Assembly (NCBI GenBank): GCA_902617025.1
Contig: CACMVB010000004.1
Coordinates: 26,537 to 90,536 of the forward strand
Source of the DNA: an uncultured Pelagibacteraceae bacterium
GTDB lineage: Bacteria > Pseudomonadota > Alphaproteobacteria > Pelagibacterales > Pelagibacteraceae
DNA: 64,000 nucleotides
Direction: 5' to 3'
A program made the translations under genes and the position numbers. Below the pieces are notes generated by a model. It made no database searches, was not told the DNA's origin, and saw only the letters and a program-made list of their open reading frames with translations. Positions 28,259-36,446 of the stretch are shown here, piece by piece (within the stretch, counting starts at the first letter, position 1; each line of letters starts with the position of its first letter).

Positions 28259-29043
28259 TGGTAAATCAATACGATGTTTTAGGTAAAGCACCTGGTTTAG
28301 AAGATTTGAATAGATTGTCTCCTAACGATGTTCATCTAACCATAAGAGGTTTAAATGCTGGCTATGGAAAAATGGAGATACTTCATAATTTTGATTTAAC
28401 AGTCAGTAAAGCTCAATCTTTATGTTTAATAGGTCCTAACGGAGCAGGAAAATCTACAATACTTCACTCCATATATGGATTTACAAATATATTTGATGGG
28501 AAAATTGAATTAGAAGGAAATGAAATTACGACTTTAACTCCTGCTCAGAAACTTAGTAAAGTGGGCATAGCTTATATCTTACAAGATAACTCAGTATTTC
28601 CTGACATGACAGTTGAGGAAAATCTTTTAATGGGTGGATATATTAAAGATAAACAGGACGAAGCTTATGAGGAAGCTGAGAGAATTTTTCAGAAATATGA
28701 AAGATTAAGAAATAGAAGAAATCAACCTGCAAAAGTTTTATCAGGTGGTGAGAGAAGATTATTAGAAATTTCAAGAGCATTAGTTATGAAGCCATCAGTT
28801 TTATTAGTAGATGAACCATCAATTGGTTTGGAACCAAAATATATAAATATGGTTTTTGAAATTTTAGAAGATCTTCAAAAAGCAGAGAAGAAAACAATAA
28901 TACTTGTAGAACAAAACGCAAAAAAAGGATTAGAGTTTGCAGATATAGGTTACGTTTTAGTTTCTGGTCAAACAGCTATTGCAGGCAAAGGGGATGATCT
29001 TTTAAAAAATCCGGACGTAGGAAGATTATTCCTTGGTGGATGA
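28258..29043 (+). CDS. livF: HAAT ABC transporter ATPase, LivF type (system 1)
   Basis: Second ATPase subunit. Walker A LIGPNGAGKSTILHSIYG, signature LSGGERRLLEISRALVM, Walker B VLLVDEPSIGLEPK and ILVEQNAKKGLEFA as in LivF. It has about 25 extra residues at the N-terminus (MVNQYDVLGKAPGLEDLNRL) before the ABC core. Its stop overlaps the azlC ATG (ATGA), tying amino acid export genes to the importer operon. Confidence 0.93.
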   Translation: MVNQYDVLGKAPGLEDLNRLSPNDVHLTIRGLNAGYGKMEILHNFDLTVSKAQSLCLIGPNGAGKSTILHSIYGFTNIFDGKIELEGNEITTLTPAQKLSKVGIAYILQDNSVFPDMTVEENLLMGGYIKDKQDEAYEEAERIFQKYERLRNRRNQPAKVLSGGERRLLEISRALVMKPSVLLVDEPSIGLEPKYINMVFEILEDLQKAEKKTIILVEQNAKKGLEFADIGYVLVSGQTAIAGKGDDLLKNPDVGRLFLGG

Positions 29044-29744
29044 TTAATTCACAAGCTTTCTTCACAGGTTTAAAATCTTTAAAAGGTGCAAGAAGTCCAG
29101 CGTTACCTTTGGCGGCATGTTTTGTTGCTTTAGGAGCTTTACTTAAAGATGCTGGATTTAACATTCAACAAAGTGCAGCCTCAAGTTTTTTTACATACGC
29201 ATTGCCCGGACAATTAGTAATGGCAGAGTCATTATTATTAGGCACATCTATTGTAAATATTTTTTTAGCAGTTTGGTTAGTTAATTTTAGACTTTATCCA
29301 ATGACAGTTTCCTTATTCCCTTTACTTGAGCATAAATCACAACCTAAGTGGAAATATTATTTATCTTGTCATTTTCTTGCAGTTTCATCCTGGTTAATTG
29401 CTAAAGACTCTTATAAAAAAATTAATGCAAAATATCGAATAGATTTTTGGATAGGCATTGGTACTGGAACTTGGTTAACCGCTGTACTAATGACAGTTAT
29501 TGGGTATCTAGCAGCAGATCTTTTAAATAAAGAAATGTTAATTGGATTAGCAATTGTAAATCCAATTTATTTTTTTTGTATGATGATAGGTGCTATGAAA
29601 AATATAGCTATATCAATTTCGGTAATTTTAGGAACAACTTTAGGACCAGTAATTTATTTATTTTCTACTGAGTGGTCATTATTATTTGCAGGATTAATAG
29701 CTGGGACTGTTGCTTATTTATTTGGAGAAAAAGATGGCAAGTAG
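29040..29744 (+). CDS. azlC: AzlC-family amino acid exporter, large subunit
   Basis: Large membrane subunit of a two-component exporter (AzlCD/YgaZH), known for branched-chain amino acids. Starts FFTGLKSLKGARSPALPLAA, with GALLKDAGFNIQQSAASSFF and PGQLVMAESLLLGTS as in the family, and six or so membrane helices in 234 residues. Overlaps livF by 4 bases. The small subunit follows with an 11-base overlap. Confidence 0.9.
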   Translation: MINSQAFFTGLKSLKGARSPALPLAACFVALGALLKDAGFNIQQSAASSFFTYALPGQLVMAESLLLGTSIVNIFLAVWLVNFRLYPMTVSLFPLLEHKSQPKWKYYLSCHFLAVSSWLIAKDSYKKINAKYRIDFWIGIGTGTWLTAVLMTVIGYLAADLLNKEMLIGLAIVNPIYFFCMMIGAMKNIAISISVILGTTLGPVIYLFSTEWSLLFAGLIAGTVAYLFGEKDGK

Positions 29745-30060
29745 TCAACTTATAATTTTTGCAATTATAGCAACTTCAATTGCTACATATATATCTAGAT
29801 TGATGGGAGCACTTACCTCAGAAAAAGTTAGTGTGAAATCAAAAATATTTAAATGGTTTAACTGTGTTGCTTTCTCAACTTTAGCAGCATTACTTGGAAG
29901 AATGATAATATTTCCTGCTGGAGTTTTAGCTGAGTCCGAGCTTACAATTAGACTAATAGTATTCTTTACTTGTATTGCTATATTTGTAATATCTAAAAAA
30001 AATTTAGTGATCCCTACTATTGCTTCAGCAATTTTACTAAGTTTTTTGACTAACATTTGA
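29734..30060 (+). CDS. azlD: AzlD-family amino acid exporter, small subunit
   Basis: Small membrane partner of AzlC, three to four helices: LIIFAIIATSIATYISRLMG at the start with the conserved Arg, then FNCVAFSTLAALLGRMIIFP. The ORF track opens at 29710, but ATG 29734 (MASSQLIIF) has GGAG 6 bases upstream and overlaps azlC by only 11 bases, so it is chosen; this gives 108 residues, normal for AzlD. Confidence 0.87.
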   Translation: MASSQLIIFAIIATSIATYISRLMGALTSEKVSVKSKIFKWFNCVAFSTLAALLGRMIIFPAGVLAESELTIRLIVFFTCIAIFVISKKNLVIPTIASAILLSFLTNI

Positions 30061-30078
30061 TTTGTGGTAAAATTAAAA

Positions 30079-30135
30079 ATGGAACCAATATTAGCAATTT
30101 TTATTGTTTTATGGATCATGGGCACTATTAATTAA
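30079..30135 (+). CDS. Candidate 18-aa hydrophobic peptide
   Basis: ATG at 30079 encodes MEPILAIFIVLWIMGTIN, essentially one membrane helix, and its TAA abuts the ATG of the glutarate hydroxylase gene. It lies in the 75-base gap after azlD. No good ribosome site is seen. Could be a genuine small membrane protein coupled to the next gene, or chance. Confidence 0.35.
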   Translation: MEPILAIFIVLWIMGTIN

Positions 30136-31032
30136 ATGAGTTTTTCGATTTCAGATCATAATAATTCTAAAAGAGTTCGTGTAATTAAGTTAAATGAAAG
30201 CGACCTTGATAGATTGATTTTTCCTTTTAAAAAACATTCAATTTTATCTTTAGAATATAAACCATTTTCTAGATTTAGTTTGGCAAAAAGCTTAGATGAG
30301 GTATTTCAAAATAAACTAAGTAAAATTTTAAGTGAAATTCTTAATGATCGAAAAACTGGGACTGCCATCGTTGAGCCTGATATTAAAAATAAAAAATTTG
30401 ATAAAGATTTTTTAGTCAAGCTTTCCACAGGTCTTGCTTATCTAATTGGCAATCCTAACTTTGACTCTATGACAGGTAAATACTATGCAAGATTCCATGT
30501 AAAACACCAAGACAGCAGCGACTCTTATTTAAGGAAGGCCTACACAAATTTAGATCTTCATACGGATGGAACATATGTAAAAGAGAAAACTGATTGGATT
30601 ATAATGACAAAAATGGAAGAACAGAATGTCGGTGGAGGAGAAAGTGTAATTTTACATTTAGATGATTGGGAACACTTGGAAGATTTAAGCAATGATCCTG
30701 TGGGTCAAGAAGATTTTGTATGGGGATCGCCAAAAAGTAAGAATGTTAGTTATAAAGTTGAACATCCTGTATTTTCAAAAGATAAAAATGGCAAGCCAAT
30801 TATTTCCTATATTGATCAATTTCCTGAACCAAAAAATATGAAACAAGGTTTATTTTTACAAAAATTATCAGATTCCCTCGAACAAAGTAAAAATAAAATA
30901 AGCTTCCCTTTGCCTGTTGGATCTACAATTTTCTCTAACAATTATTTTTGGTTGCACGGTAGAAAAGCTTTTAAAGAGCATTCTGGGTTATCTAGAGAAT
31001 TATTGAGAATTCGAGGAACATTTTTCAACTAA
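30136..31032 (+). CDS. glaH: Glutarate 2-hydroxylase (CsiD/GlaH-like Fe(II)/2OG oxygenase)
   Basis: The known enzyme hydroxylates glutarate to L-2-hydroxyglutarate using 2-oxoglutarate and O2. Close resemblance by eye to E. coli CsiD: ALEYKSF-like LSLEYKPFSRFSLAKSLDEV, AYLIGNPNFDSMTGKYYARF, LHLDDWEHLEDL and ISYIDQFPEPK. Iron ligands are His and Asp in LDLHTDGTYV and the distal His in NYFWLHGRKAF; the C-terminal Arg in SRELLRIRG binds 2OG. Length 298. No lhgO or lysine-degradation gene lies next to it; a TTT uptake system follows. Confidence 0.87.
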   Translation: MSFSISDHNNSKRVRVIKLNESDLDRLIFPFKKHSILSLEYKPFSRFSLAKSLDEVFQNKLSKILSEILNDRKTGTAIVEPDIKNKKFDKDFLVKLSTGLAYLIGNPNFDSMTGKYYARFHVKHQDSSDSYLRKAYTNLDLHTDGTYVKEKTDWIIMTKMEEQNVGGGESVILHLDDWEHLEDLSNDPVGQEDFVWGSPKSKNVSYKVEHPVFSKDKNGKPIISYIDQFPEPKNMKQGLFLQKLSDSLEQSKNKISFPLPVGSTIFSNNYFWLHGRKAFKEHSGLSRELLRIRGTFFN

Positions 31033-31039
31033 TACATAG

Positions 31040-31068
31040 TTGACTCTAGATAAGATATTTATTTTAAT
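31040..31068 (+). promoter_or_regulatory. Possible promoter of tctCBA
   Basis: TTGACT (31040-31045) and TTTAAT (31063-31068), spacer 17 bases, in the 66-base glaH-tctC spacer. A strong ribosome site AGGGGGAAAA follows before ATG 31099. Consensus match only. Confidence 0.45.
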
Positions 31069-31098
31069 AAGTATAATTAATAAACACAGGGGGAAAAA

Positions 31099-32091
31099 AT
31101 GTTCAATAAGTTCAAAAAACTTATCAGCCTAGTTTTCGCAACTGTTCTTTTAACTTCAGTTTCAAACACATCTTTCGCTGCTGACAAATTACACTTTGTA
31201 ATTGGTGGTGGTGCTGGTGGTGGTTGGGATGGAACTGCTAGAGGAACTGGTGAAGCTTTAACTAAAGCTGGTTTTTTAAATAGTGCATCATTTGAAAATA
31301 TGTCAGGTGGTGGTGGAGGAAAAGCTTTATCTTACATGATAAATACAAAACCTTCAGATACAATTTTAGTTCAATCTACTCCATTAGTTCTAAGATCAAT
31401 AACTAGACACTCTGGTTATGTTGACAAGAAAAATGCAGCTAAGGTCACATCTTATAAAGATGTAGTGCCAATAGCTGGTGTAATCGGTGATTATGGTGCA
31501 ATCGTTGCTGCAAAAAATTCACCATACAATTCTTGGAAAGATGTAGTTGCTGCTTATAAAGCAAATCCAAAATCAGTAAAAATGGCTGGTGGATCTGTAA
31601 GAGGAAGCATGGACCATTTAATTGGTGCATTAGCATTTAAAGAAGCTGGCGCTAATCCAAATGATGTTGTTTACATTCCTTACGATGCAGGTGGAAAAGC
31701 ATTAGCTGGACTTTTATCAGGTGAAACTCAGATTCTTTCAACTGGTTTGGGAGAAGTAATGGGTGCTAGAGATCAAGTTAAAATTCTTGGTATTACAGCT
31801 CCAAAAAGAGTTGCTGATGCTCCAGATGTTCCTACTTTAAAAGAACAAGGCACTAATGCAATCTTCGTAAATTGGAGAGGTTTTTTTGGCCCTCCAGGTA
31901 TGAGTGATGGTGAGAGAAAGAAAATTGCAAAAATGTTGGGCGATGTTCAAAAAACACCTGAATGGGAAGCAGTCAGAAAAAGAAATGCTTGGGTAAATAT
32001 TTATAACCCAGATAAAAAATTCGTTAAATTTTTAGAAAAACAAACAGTCGAGATGACTGGGTTGTTAAAAAATTTAGGCGTAATTAAATAA
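31099..32091 (+). CDS. tctC: TctC-type periplasmic binding protein (TTT system)
   Basis: Receptor of a tripartite tricarboxylate transporter. Signal peptide with SVSNTSFAADKLHFVIGGGA cleavage near residue 27; glycine-rich ligand loop GGGAGGGWDGTARGTGEAL; AGGSVRGSMDHLIGALAF and PYDAGGKALAGLLSGETQ correspond to the TctC fold; VNWRGFFGPPGMSDGERKK near the end. Length 330 fits. Ligand unknown; the upstream glutarate hydroxylase makes a dicarboxylate plausible. A terminator hairpin follows that overlaps the next gene start. Confidence 0.9.
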   Translation: MFNKFKKLISLVFATVLLTSVSNTSFAADKLHFVIGGGAGGGWDGTARGTGEALTKAGFLNSASFENMSGGGGGKALSYMINTKPSDTILVQSTPLVLRSITRHSGYVDKKNAAKVTSYKDVVPIAGVIGDYGAIVAAKNSPYNSWKDVVAAYKANPKSVKMAGGSVRGSMDHLIGALAFKEAGANPNDVVYIPYDAGGKALAGLLSGETQILSTGLGEVMGARDQVKILGITAPKRVADAPDVPTLKEQGTNAIFVNWRGFFGPPGMSDGERKKIAKMLGDVQKTPEWEAVRKRNAWVNIYNPDKKFVKFLEKQTVEMTGLLKNLGVIK

Positions 32092-32101
32092 ATACTTAAG
32101 G

Positions 32102-32153
32102 AAAGAGCAGTGAAAATAAGTCCTTCAAAGATTATTTCACTGCTCTTTTTTAT
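32102..32153 (+). terminator. Terminator hairpin built over the tctB start
   Basis: AAAGAGCAGTGAAA (32102-32115) pairs perfectly over 14 bp with TTTCACTGCTCTTT (32135-32148), loop 19 bases, followed by TTATTTTTT. The tctB ribosome site and GTG start (32110) are inside the left arm, and the right arm plus T-tract encode ISLLFFIF of the first membrane helix. It should both end many tctC transcripts and hide the tctB start. Confidence 0.85.
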
Positions 32154-32580
32154 TTTTTCTGGTTTTTATCTTTATACAGCGCATCAGATTCAAGTTTTTA
32201 CTTTTGATGAGAATGCTGCATTCAACGCAAAAACGTTTCCAATTTATTTGGGCTATGCAGGCTTAATATTTTCTGCCCTTTATCTTATTTTACCAGAAAC
32301 AAGACATTCAAATGTAGATTTAAAAGTTTTAGATTATAAAAAAACTATCACATTGGTTGTACTTATGGTTTTGTATGGATTAACAATTTTAAGAGTAGGG
32401 TATTTTTTATCAACTTCTATATTTTTAGTTTTATCTTACATTGTTTTAGGTGAGAGAAAATGGTTATGGATATTTCTTCTATCATTTCCTTTTGTAGCAA
32501 TATTTATGTATCTCCTTCATGGACTATTAAATATTTATCTTCGTGATCCATTTTTACAATTCATTGGAGTTATGGGATGA
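32110..32580 (+). CDS. tctB: TctB-type small membrane subunit (TTT system)
   Basis: Small four-helix subunit of the tripartite tricarboxylate transporter. Starts with GTG 32110; there is no other sensible in-frame start before the first helix KIISLLFFIFSGFYLYTA. Later FPIYLGYAGLIFSALYLILP and the paired C-terminal helices FLSTSIFLVLSYIVLG and FLLSFPFVAIFMYLLHG are typical. Length 156. Start is inside a terminator-like hairpin; the stop overlaps tctA (ATGA). Confidence 0.86.
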   Translation: MKISPSKIISLLFFIFSGFYLYTAHQIQVFTFDENAAFNAKTFPIYLGYAGLIFSALYLILPETRHSNVDLKVLDYKKTITLVVLMVLYGLTILRVGYFLSTSIFLVLSYIVLGERKWLWIFLLSFPFVAIFMYLLHGLLNIYLRDPFLQFIGVMG

Positions 32581-34079
32581 TCGAAGGAATACTCATTGGA
32601 TTAGAAACAGCTTTATCGTTAAAAAATTTAATGATGGTTATGATTGGTTGTTTTGCTGGAACCATAATTGGAATGTTACCAGGTTTAGGACCAATGACTG
32701 CAATAGCTTTAATGATACCTATTACTTATGGCTTTGAACCGTCAACAGGTTTAATTTTAATGGCGGGCGTTTATTACGGCGCAGTTTTTGGCGGATCTAC
32801 ATCATCAATTCTAATTAATGCACCAGGAATACCAGGGACAGTAGCAACTTCATTTGATGGCTATCCAATGGCACAACAAGGTAAAGCTGGAAAGGCTTTG
32901 GCAATAGCTGCTTATAGTTCTTTTGCAGGCGGAACGATTGCTGCAATATTTCTTTTAATCGCAGCACCAAGTTTATCCAAAGTAAGTTTAGCTTTTAGAT
33001 CACCAGATTATTTTGGTTTAATGATATTAGGTTTGACAGCTGTATCTGCTTTTTCAGCCAAAGGACATTTTTTAAAAGCTATGATGATGGTAGTCCTTGG
33101 ATTGATGTTAGCAAGCGTCGGTCAAGATACTCTCTCAGATATTCCAAGATTTACGTTTCAAAATATGAATTTATCAGATGGTATAAGTTTTGTTTTAGTG
33201 GTTATGGCGACATTCGCAATGAGCGAAGCTTTAACAATAATATTTAAAGCTAATGACCCAACAAGAGTAGCTAAACAAATTTCTTTGTCTCAATTAGGAT
33301 CAATAAAATTAGATAAAGAGGAAACAAAAAAAATGGTTACATCAATCCCCAGGTCATCTGTTTTGGGATTTATAATTGGTGTTTTGCCAGGCGCTGGGTC
33401 AACAATAGCATCTTTTTTAGCTTACGGAATGGAAAGAAATTTCGTTAACGATGAAGAAAAGCAAAAATTTGGAAAAGGAAGTGTAAATGGATTGGCTGCT
33501 CCAGAAACAGCTAATAACGCAGCATGTTCGGGTTCATTTGTGCCATTACTTACTTTAGGAATACCTGGCAGTGGCACCACAGCGGTAATGCTTGGGGCAT
33601 TACTTGGATTTGGGATTCAACCAGGTCCAAGACTGTACCAAACTAACCCTGAGATTTTTTGGTCAGTTATAATGTCAATGTATATAGGTATGGTTATTCT
33701 TTTAATTTTAAATCTTCCATTGATCCCGTATATTGCAAGAGTTTTAGCTACACCAAGAACATTTTTAATTCCACTAATTTTATTTTTCTCAGTGACAGGT
33801 ATATACCTTATGTCATTTAATAATTTTGATATTTACATGATGATAGGGATAGCAGTAATTGCAACGATACTTCGATTATATGATTTTCCAATGCCACCCT
33901 TAATCCTAGCTTTTGTTTTAGGAGGCCTTATGGAGGAAAATTTAAGAAGATCTTTGTTAATCAGCGATGGATCATGGACATTTCTTTGGGATAGGCCGCT
34001 AACTATCATAATCATGCTGGTAATTATATTGATTGTAATTTGGCAAATTATTAAAAGTTTTAGTCAAAAAACTAGGTAG
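32577..34079 (+). CDS. tctA: TctA-type large membrane subunit (TTT system)
   Basis: Twelve-helix transport subunit, 500 residues. TctA signatures: GTIIGMLPGLGPMTAIALMI at about residues 28-47, GVYYGAVFGGSTSSILINAP, GFIIGVLPGAGSTIASFLAY and VPLLTLGIPGSGTTAVMLGA, which are the inverted-repeat substrate-site motifs. Overlaps tctB by 4 bases. The 147-base region after it holds a probable promoter for the next gene but no clear terminator. Confidence 0.94.
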   Translation: MIEGILIGLETALSLKNLMMVMIGCFAGTIIGMLPGLGPMTAIALMIPITYGFEPSTGLILMAGVYYGAVFGGSTSSILINAPGIPGTVATSFDGYPMAQQGKAGKALAIAAYSSFAGGTIAAIFLLIAAPSLSKVSLAFRSPDYFGLMILGLTAVSAFSAKGHFLKAMMMVVLGLMLASVGQDTLSDIPRFTFQNMNLSDGISFVLVVMATFAMSEALTIIFKANDPTRVAKQISLSQLGSIKLDKEETKKMVTSIPRSSVLGFIIGVLPGAGSTIASFLAYGMERNFVNDEEKQKFGKGSVNGLAAPETANNAACSGSFVPLLTLGIPGSGTTAVMLGALLGFGIQPGPRLYQTNPEIFWSVIMSMYIGMVILLILNLPLIPYIARVLATPRTFLIPLILFFSVTGIYLMSFNNFDIYMMIGIAVIATILRLYDFPMPPLILAFVLGGLMEENLRRSLLISDGSWTFLWDRPLTIIIMLVIILIVIWQIIKSFSQKTR

Positions 34080-34159
34080 TGTGGTAAAATTACAACAAAA
34101 AAAACCCTTAAATTAGCTGTTTTTTTTTCAGTACTACCAATAGTAGATTTTTAATGTAC

Positions 34160-34186
34160 TTGAGGTTTTAAACCTGGTTATATAAA
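34160..34186 (+). promoter_or_regulatory. Possible promoter of the outer-membrane barrel gene
   Basis: TTGAGG (34160-34165) and TATAAA (34181-34186) with a short 15-base spacer, 40 bases before ATG 34227, which has AAGGA ahead of it. The remaining spacer has T- and A-runs and a small AGGTTT/AAACCT repeat, nothing else recognised. Confidence 0.35.
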
Positions 34187-34226
34187 AATCGGATAACGTT
34201 AATTTAATTAAATTAAGGAAACTAAA

Positions 34227-34877
34227 ATGAAAAAAATTGTAACACTTATCTTTAGTGCATTTTTTTTATCAAGTATAGCTAATGCAGAAATGAAATATGG
34301 ACTTACGGGTTCATTAACTTTTATTGATGCAACAGGATCAGAGACTGAGGGTGGAGAAAAAACAAATGGAAGCGCTGACAACATTGTTGTTGTGCCTTCA
34401 CTATTTCTAGAATATGGAATGGGTAATTTGTCTGTAGGTCTTGATTATATTCCATTGAGCGCTGATGTGAGCTCTAAAGCTAAGAAAAGAACTGATGTTG
34501 AGAAATCGGTTACTGGAACAGTAACAGAAACTTCTACAACTAGAAATCAGTCTGCTCAAGCTTCATTAGAGGATCACATAACACTTTATGCGAACTACAT
34601 GTTAAATGATTCGTATTTTGTTAAAGCAGGAATTGGTCAAGTGACTTTATCATCTGATGAGACTTTAAATACTGGAGCAAAATACGGTAACGTCGATATT
34701 GATGCTTATCTTATTGGCTTAGGTTATGCGAGTGGAAATGGACGAATAGAACTAGTTTATACTGATTATGAAGATATATCTTTAACTTCATCAGTAGCAA
34801 GAACTGGAGTTACTACAAATAATAAGATTGAAGCTGACTTAGATACAGTTTCATTAAAATATTCTTACGTATTTTAG
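34227..34877 (+). CDS. Outer-membrane beta-barrel protein (OmpW/porin-like)
   Basis: Signal peptide MKKIVTLIFSAFFLSSIANA, then alternating-hydrophobic strands (KYGLTGSLTFIDATG, LSVGLDYIPLSADVS, DHITLYANYMLNDSYFVKAG, NGRIELVYTDYEDISL) and a C-terminal aromatic end LKYSYVF, as required for barrel insertion. 216 residues would give about eight strands. Thr/Ser-rich insert around residues 90-110. Family not certain. Ends in a strong terminator, so it is a single-gene unit. Confidence 0.8.
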   Translation: MKKIVTLIFSAFFLSSIANAEMKYGLTGSLTFIDATGSETEGGEKTNGSADNIVVVPSLFLEYGMGNLSVGLDYIPLSADVSSKAKKRTDVEKSVTGTVTETSTTRNQSAQASLEDHITLYANYMLNDSYFVKAGIGQVTLSSDETLNTGAKYGNVDIDAYLIGLGYASGNGRIELVYTDYEDISLTSSVARTGVTTNNKIEADLDTVSLKYSYVF

Positions 34878-34892
34878 TAATCTAAAAAATAT

Positions 34893-34929
34893 TAAAAACC
34901 CATCTAATTTCAGATTAGGTGGGTTTTTT
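34893..34929 (+). terminator. Terminator between the barrel gene and doxX
   Basis: Stem AACCCATCTAAT with ATTAGGTGGGTT (one G-U pair) around a 5-base loop, followed by a run of T. On the minus strand the A-run at its other side also gives a T-tail, so it can serve the convergent DoxX gene as well. Confidence 0.85.
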
Positions 34930-35316
34930 TTATAGTCTTACGTATTTTTTCTCTCTATCGACTGAAAAATCTTTTGTTCCATTAGCAACAATAAAAATAA
35001 ATCCTCCAGCTAAACCGATATTTTTAAGAAATGAAATTAATTGAGTTTGATTTGAAAAATCAAAGTGAAAAATAAAAGCAGTGCTTAAACAAAAAATTGC
35101 GAGAATACCTGCTGCTATTCTAGCTTGATAGCCGACTATAACTAGAACAGGTAAAATGACTTCAATTGCAATTGCAGGAAATATTAAAAAACCAGGCACC
35201 CCAAAGCTTTCCATCCAATCTATAGAACTCTCTAGATTAAAAACTTTATTGAAGGCTGAGATTAAGAATAAAGCCGAAATTAAAATTCTTCCAATTAAAT
35301 CTAAAATGTTTGCCAT
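34930..35316 (-). CDS. DoxX-family membrane protein
   Basis: Four-helix inner-membrane protein of the DoxX group, known as part of quinol- or thiol-linked redox complexes in some bacteria. LIGRILISALFLISAFNKVF and SFGVPGFLIFPAIAIEVILP near the start, VIVGYQARIAAGILAIFCLS in the middle, FLKNIGLAGGFIFIVANG near the end. Length 128. Function in this organism unknown. Lies 51 bases downstream of the AbrB-family gene on the same strand. Confidence 0.85.
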   Translation of the reverse strand: MANILDLIGRILISALFLISAFNKVFNLESSIDWMESFGVPGFLIFPAIAIEVILPVLVIVGYQARIAAGILAIFCLSTAFIFHFDFSNQTQLISFLKNIGLAGGFIFIVANGTKDFSVDREKKYVRL

Positions 35317-35367
35317 TACAAAAAATTAGATTGAATGAAGACTAATGTCAAAAAAAGATAGTTTAAT

Positions 35368-36441
35368 TCAGGTTTTTTTCAAAAACCTTAATATTATTGG
35401 TACAACAAATAATATCATTAACAAGCGAATGATATGGTGAAAGGATACAAACTCTGGATCAAGATTGAAGAAAATAGCAATAACTGCTACCTCATAAATT
35501 CCCCCAGGACAGTAAGAAAGTAATAAAGTGAAAAAATTCTTATCTATTATCAGACTTGCAAAAAGTGCTGCTATCACACCTAAAGCAACTAGCAAGAAAG
35601 TAGCAATAAAACTATGGAATGCATTTTTAGCTACTTCATTAAAAGTTTTATTAGCAAACCTACAACCTACCGAAGCACCCAAAATTAAAAGACAGTAGTC
35701 TACAATCTTAGGAGACAGCTGATAAGATGCGATCTCTGTTATTTGAAGTAAACCGCTAGCCACTAAAGTTCCAGAAAGTAGAGCAGCTGGTACTTTGAAT
35801 TTGTCAAAAATCAAAATAAAAATAATTGAAAAAATAATTAAAATAAAAAAATTAGAAATTTTTTGATCATCTAAAGCTTCTTGTACGAATTCTCCTATGT
35901 CGGCGTCGTAATAACTATTAACAAAAAAAGGGAAGACAGTTACAATTATAATTAGTCTAATTAAATGTGATGTAGCTACATGACTTAAATCAGTTTTTTG
36001 ATCTTCAGCTAAAATCATTAAAGGACCTAAAGCCCCTGGTGCAGCTGAAAAAATAGAAGTTTTTTTCTCGTACTTAGAAAATTTTTGTAAGTAAATTGAA
36101 ACTACAAGAATGCTTAAAATTATGTAGGTAAACATTATTAAGGAAGTAAAAGCCCATTCATGTATTTGTGAAAAAAGATCTTTATCGATATAGTTTCCAA
36201 TGTAAAGCCCTAATAAAATTAATATTGAGGAAATAACAATTCTAGGAATTAAGATTTTTAAACCTATCAAAGCTCCAATCGACGTAGCTAACATCGGGCC
36301 TAAAAACCAAGCAAGTGGTAAACTTAAATAATCGGCTACGATAGCACTTGGAACTGAAATAGCTATTACCAAAAGAAATTTTATTGAAAAGATTTGTTTA
36401 AAATTTTCTTTATTAAATGGGATAGCTTGGTTATTCTGCAT
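35368..36441 (-). CDS. AbrB-family (PF05145) membrane protein
   Basis: Polytopic protein of 357 residues, about ten helices, with the duplicated family pattern: LSLPLAWFLGPMLATSIGAL in the first half and KVPAALLSGTLVASGLLQ in the second, and APGALGPLMILAEDQKTDLS plus SYCPGGIYEVAVIAIFFNLD in the loops. Often mis-annotated as ammonia monooxygenase; real function unknown. Its start codon is only 5 bases from the start codon of the divergent P5C-reductase-like gene. Confidence 0.83.
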   Translation of the reverse strand: MQNNQAIPFNKENFKQIFSIKFLLVIAISVPSAIVADYLSLPLAWFLGPMLATSIGALIGLKILIPRIVISSILILLGLYIGNYIDKDLFSQIHEWAFTSLIMFTYIILSILVVSIYLQKFSKYEKKTSIFSAAPGALGPLMILAEDQKTDLSHVATSHLIRLIIIVTVFPFFVNSYYDADIGEFVQEALDDQKISNFFILIIFSIIFILIFDKFKVPAALLSGTLVASGLLQITEIASYQLSPKIVDYCLLILGASVGCRFANKTFNEVAKNAFHSFIATFLLVALGVIAALFASLIIDKNFFTLLLSYCPGGIYEVAVIAIFFNLDPEFVSFHHIIRLLMILFVVPIILRFLKKT

Positions 36442-36446
36442 AATCT

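Noticed and set aside
29710-29733. Longer AzlD start
   Set aside because: ATG 29734 has a well-spaced GGAG and a normal N-terminus; the longer start overlaps azlC by 35 bases.
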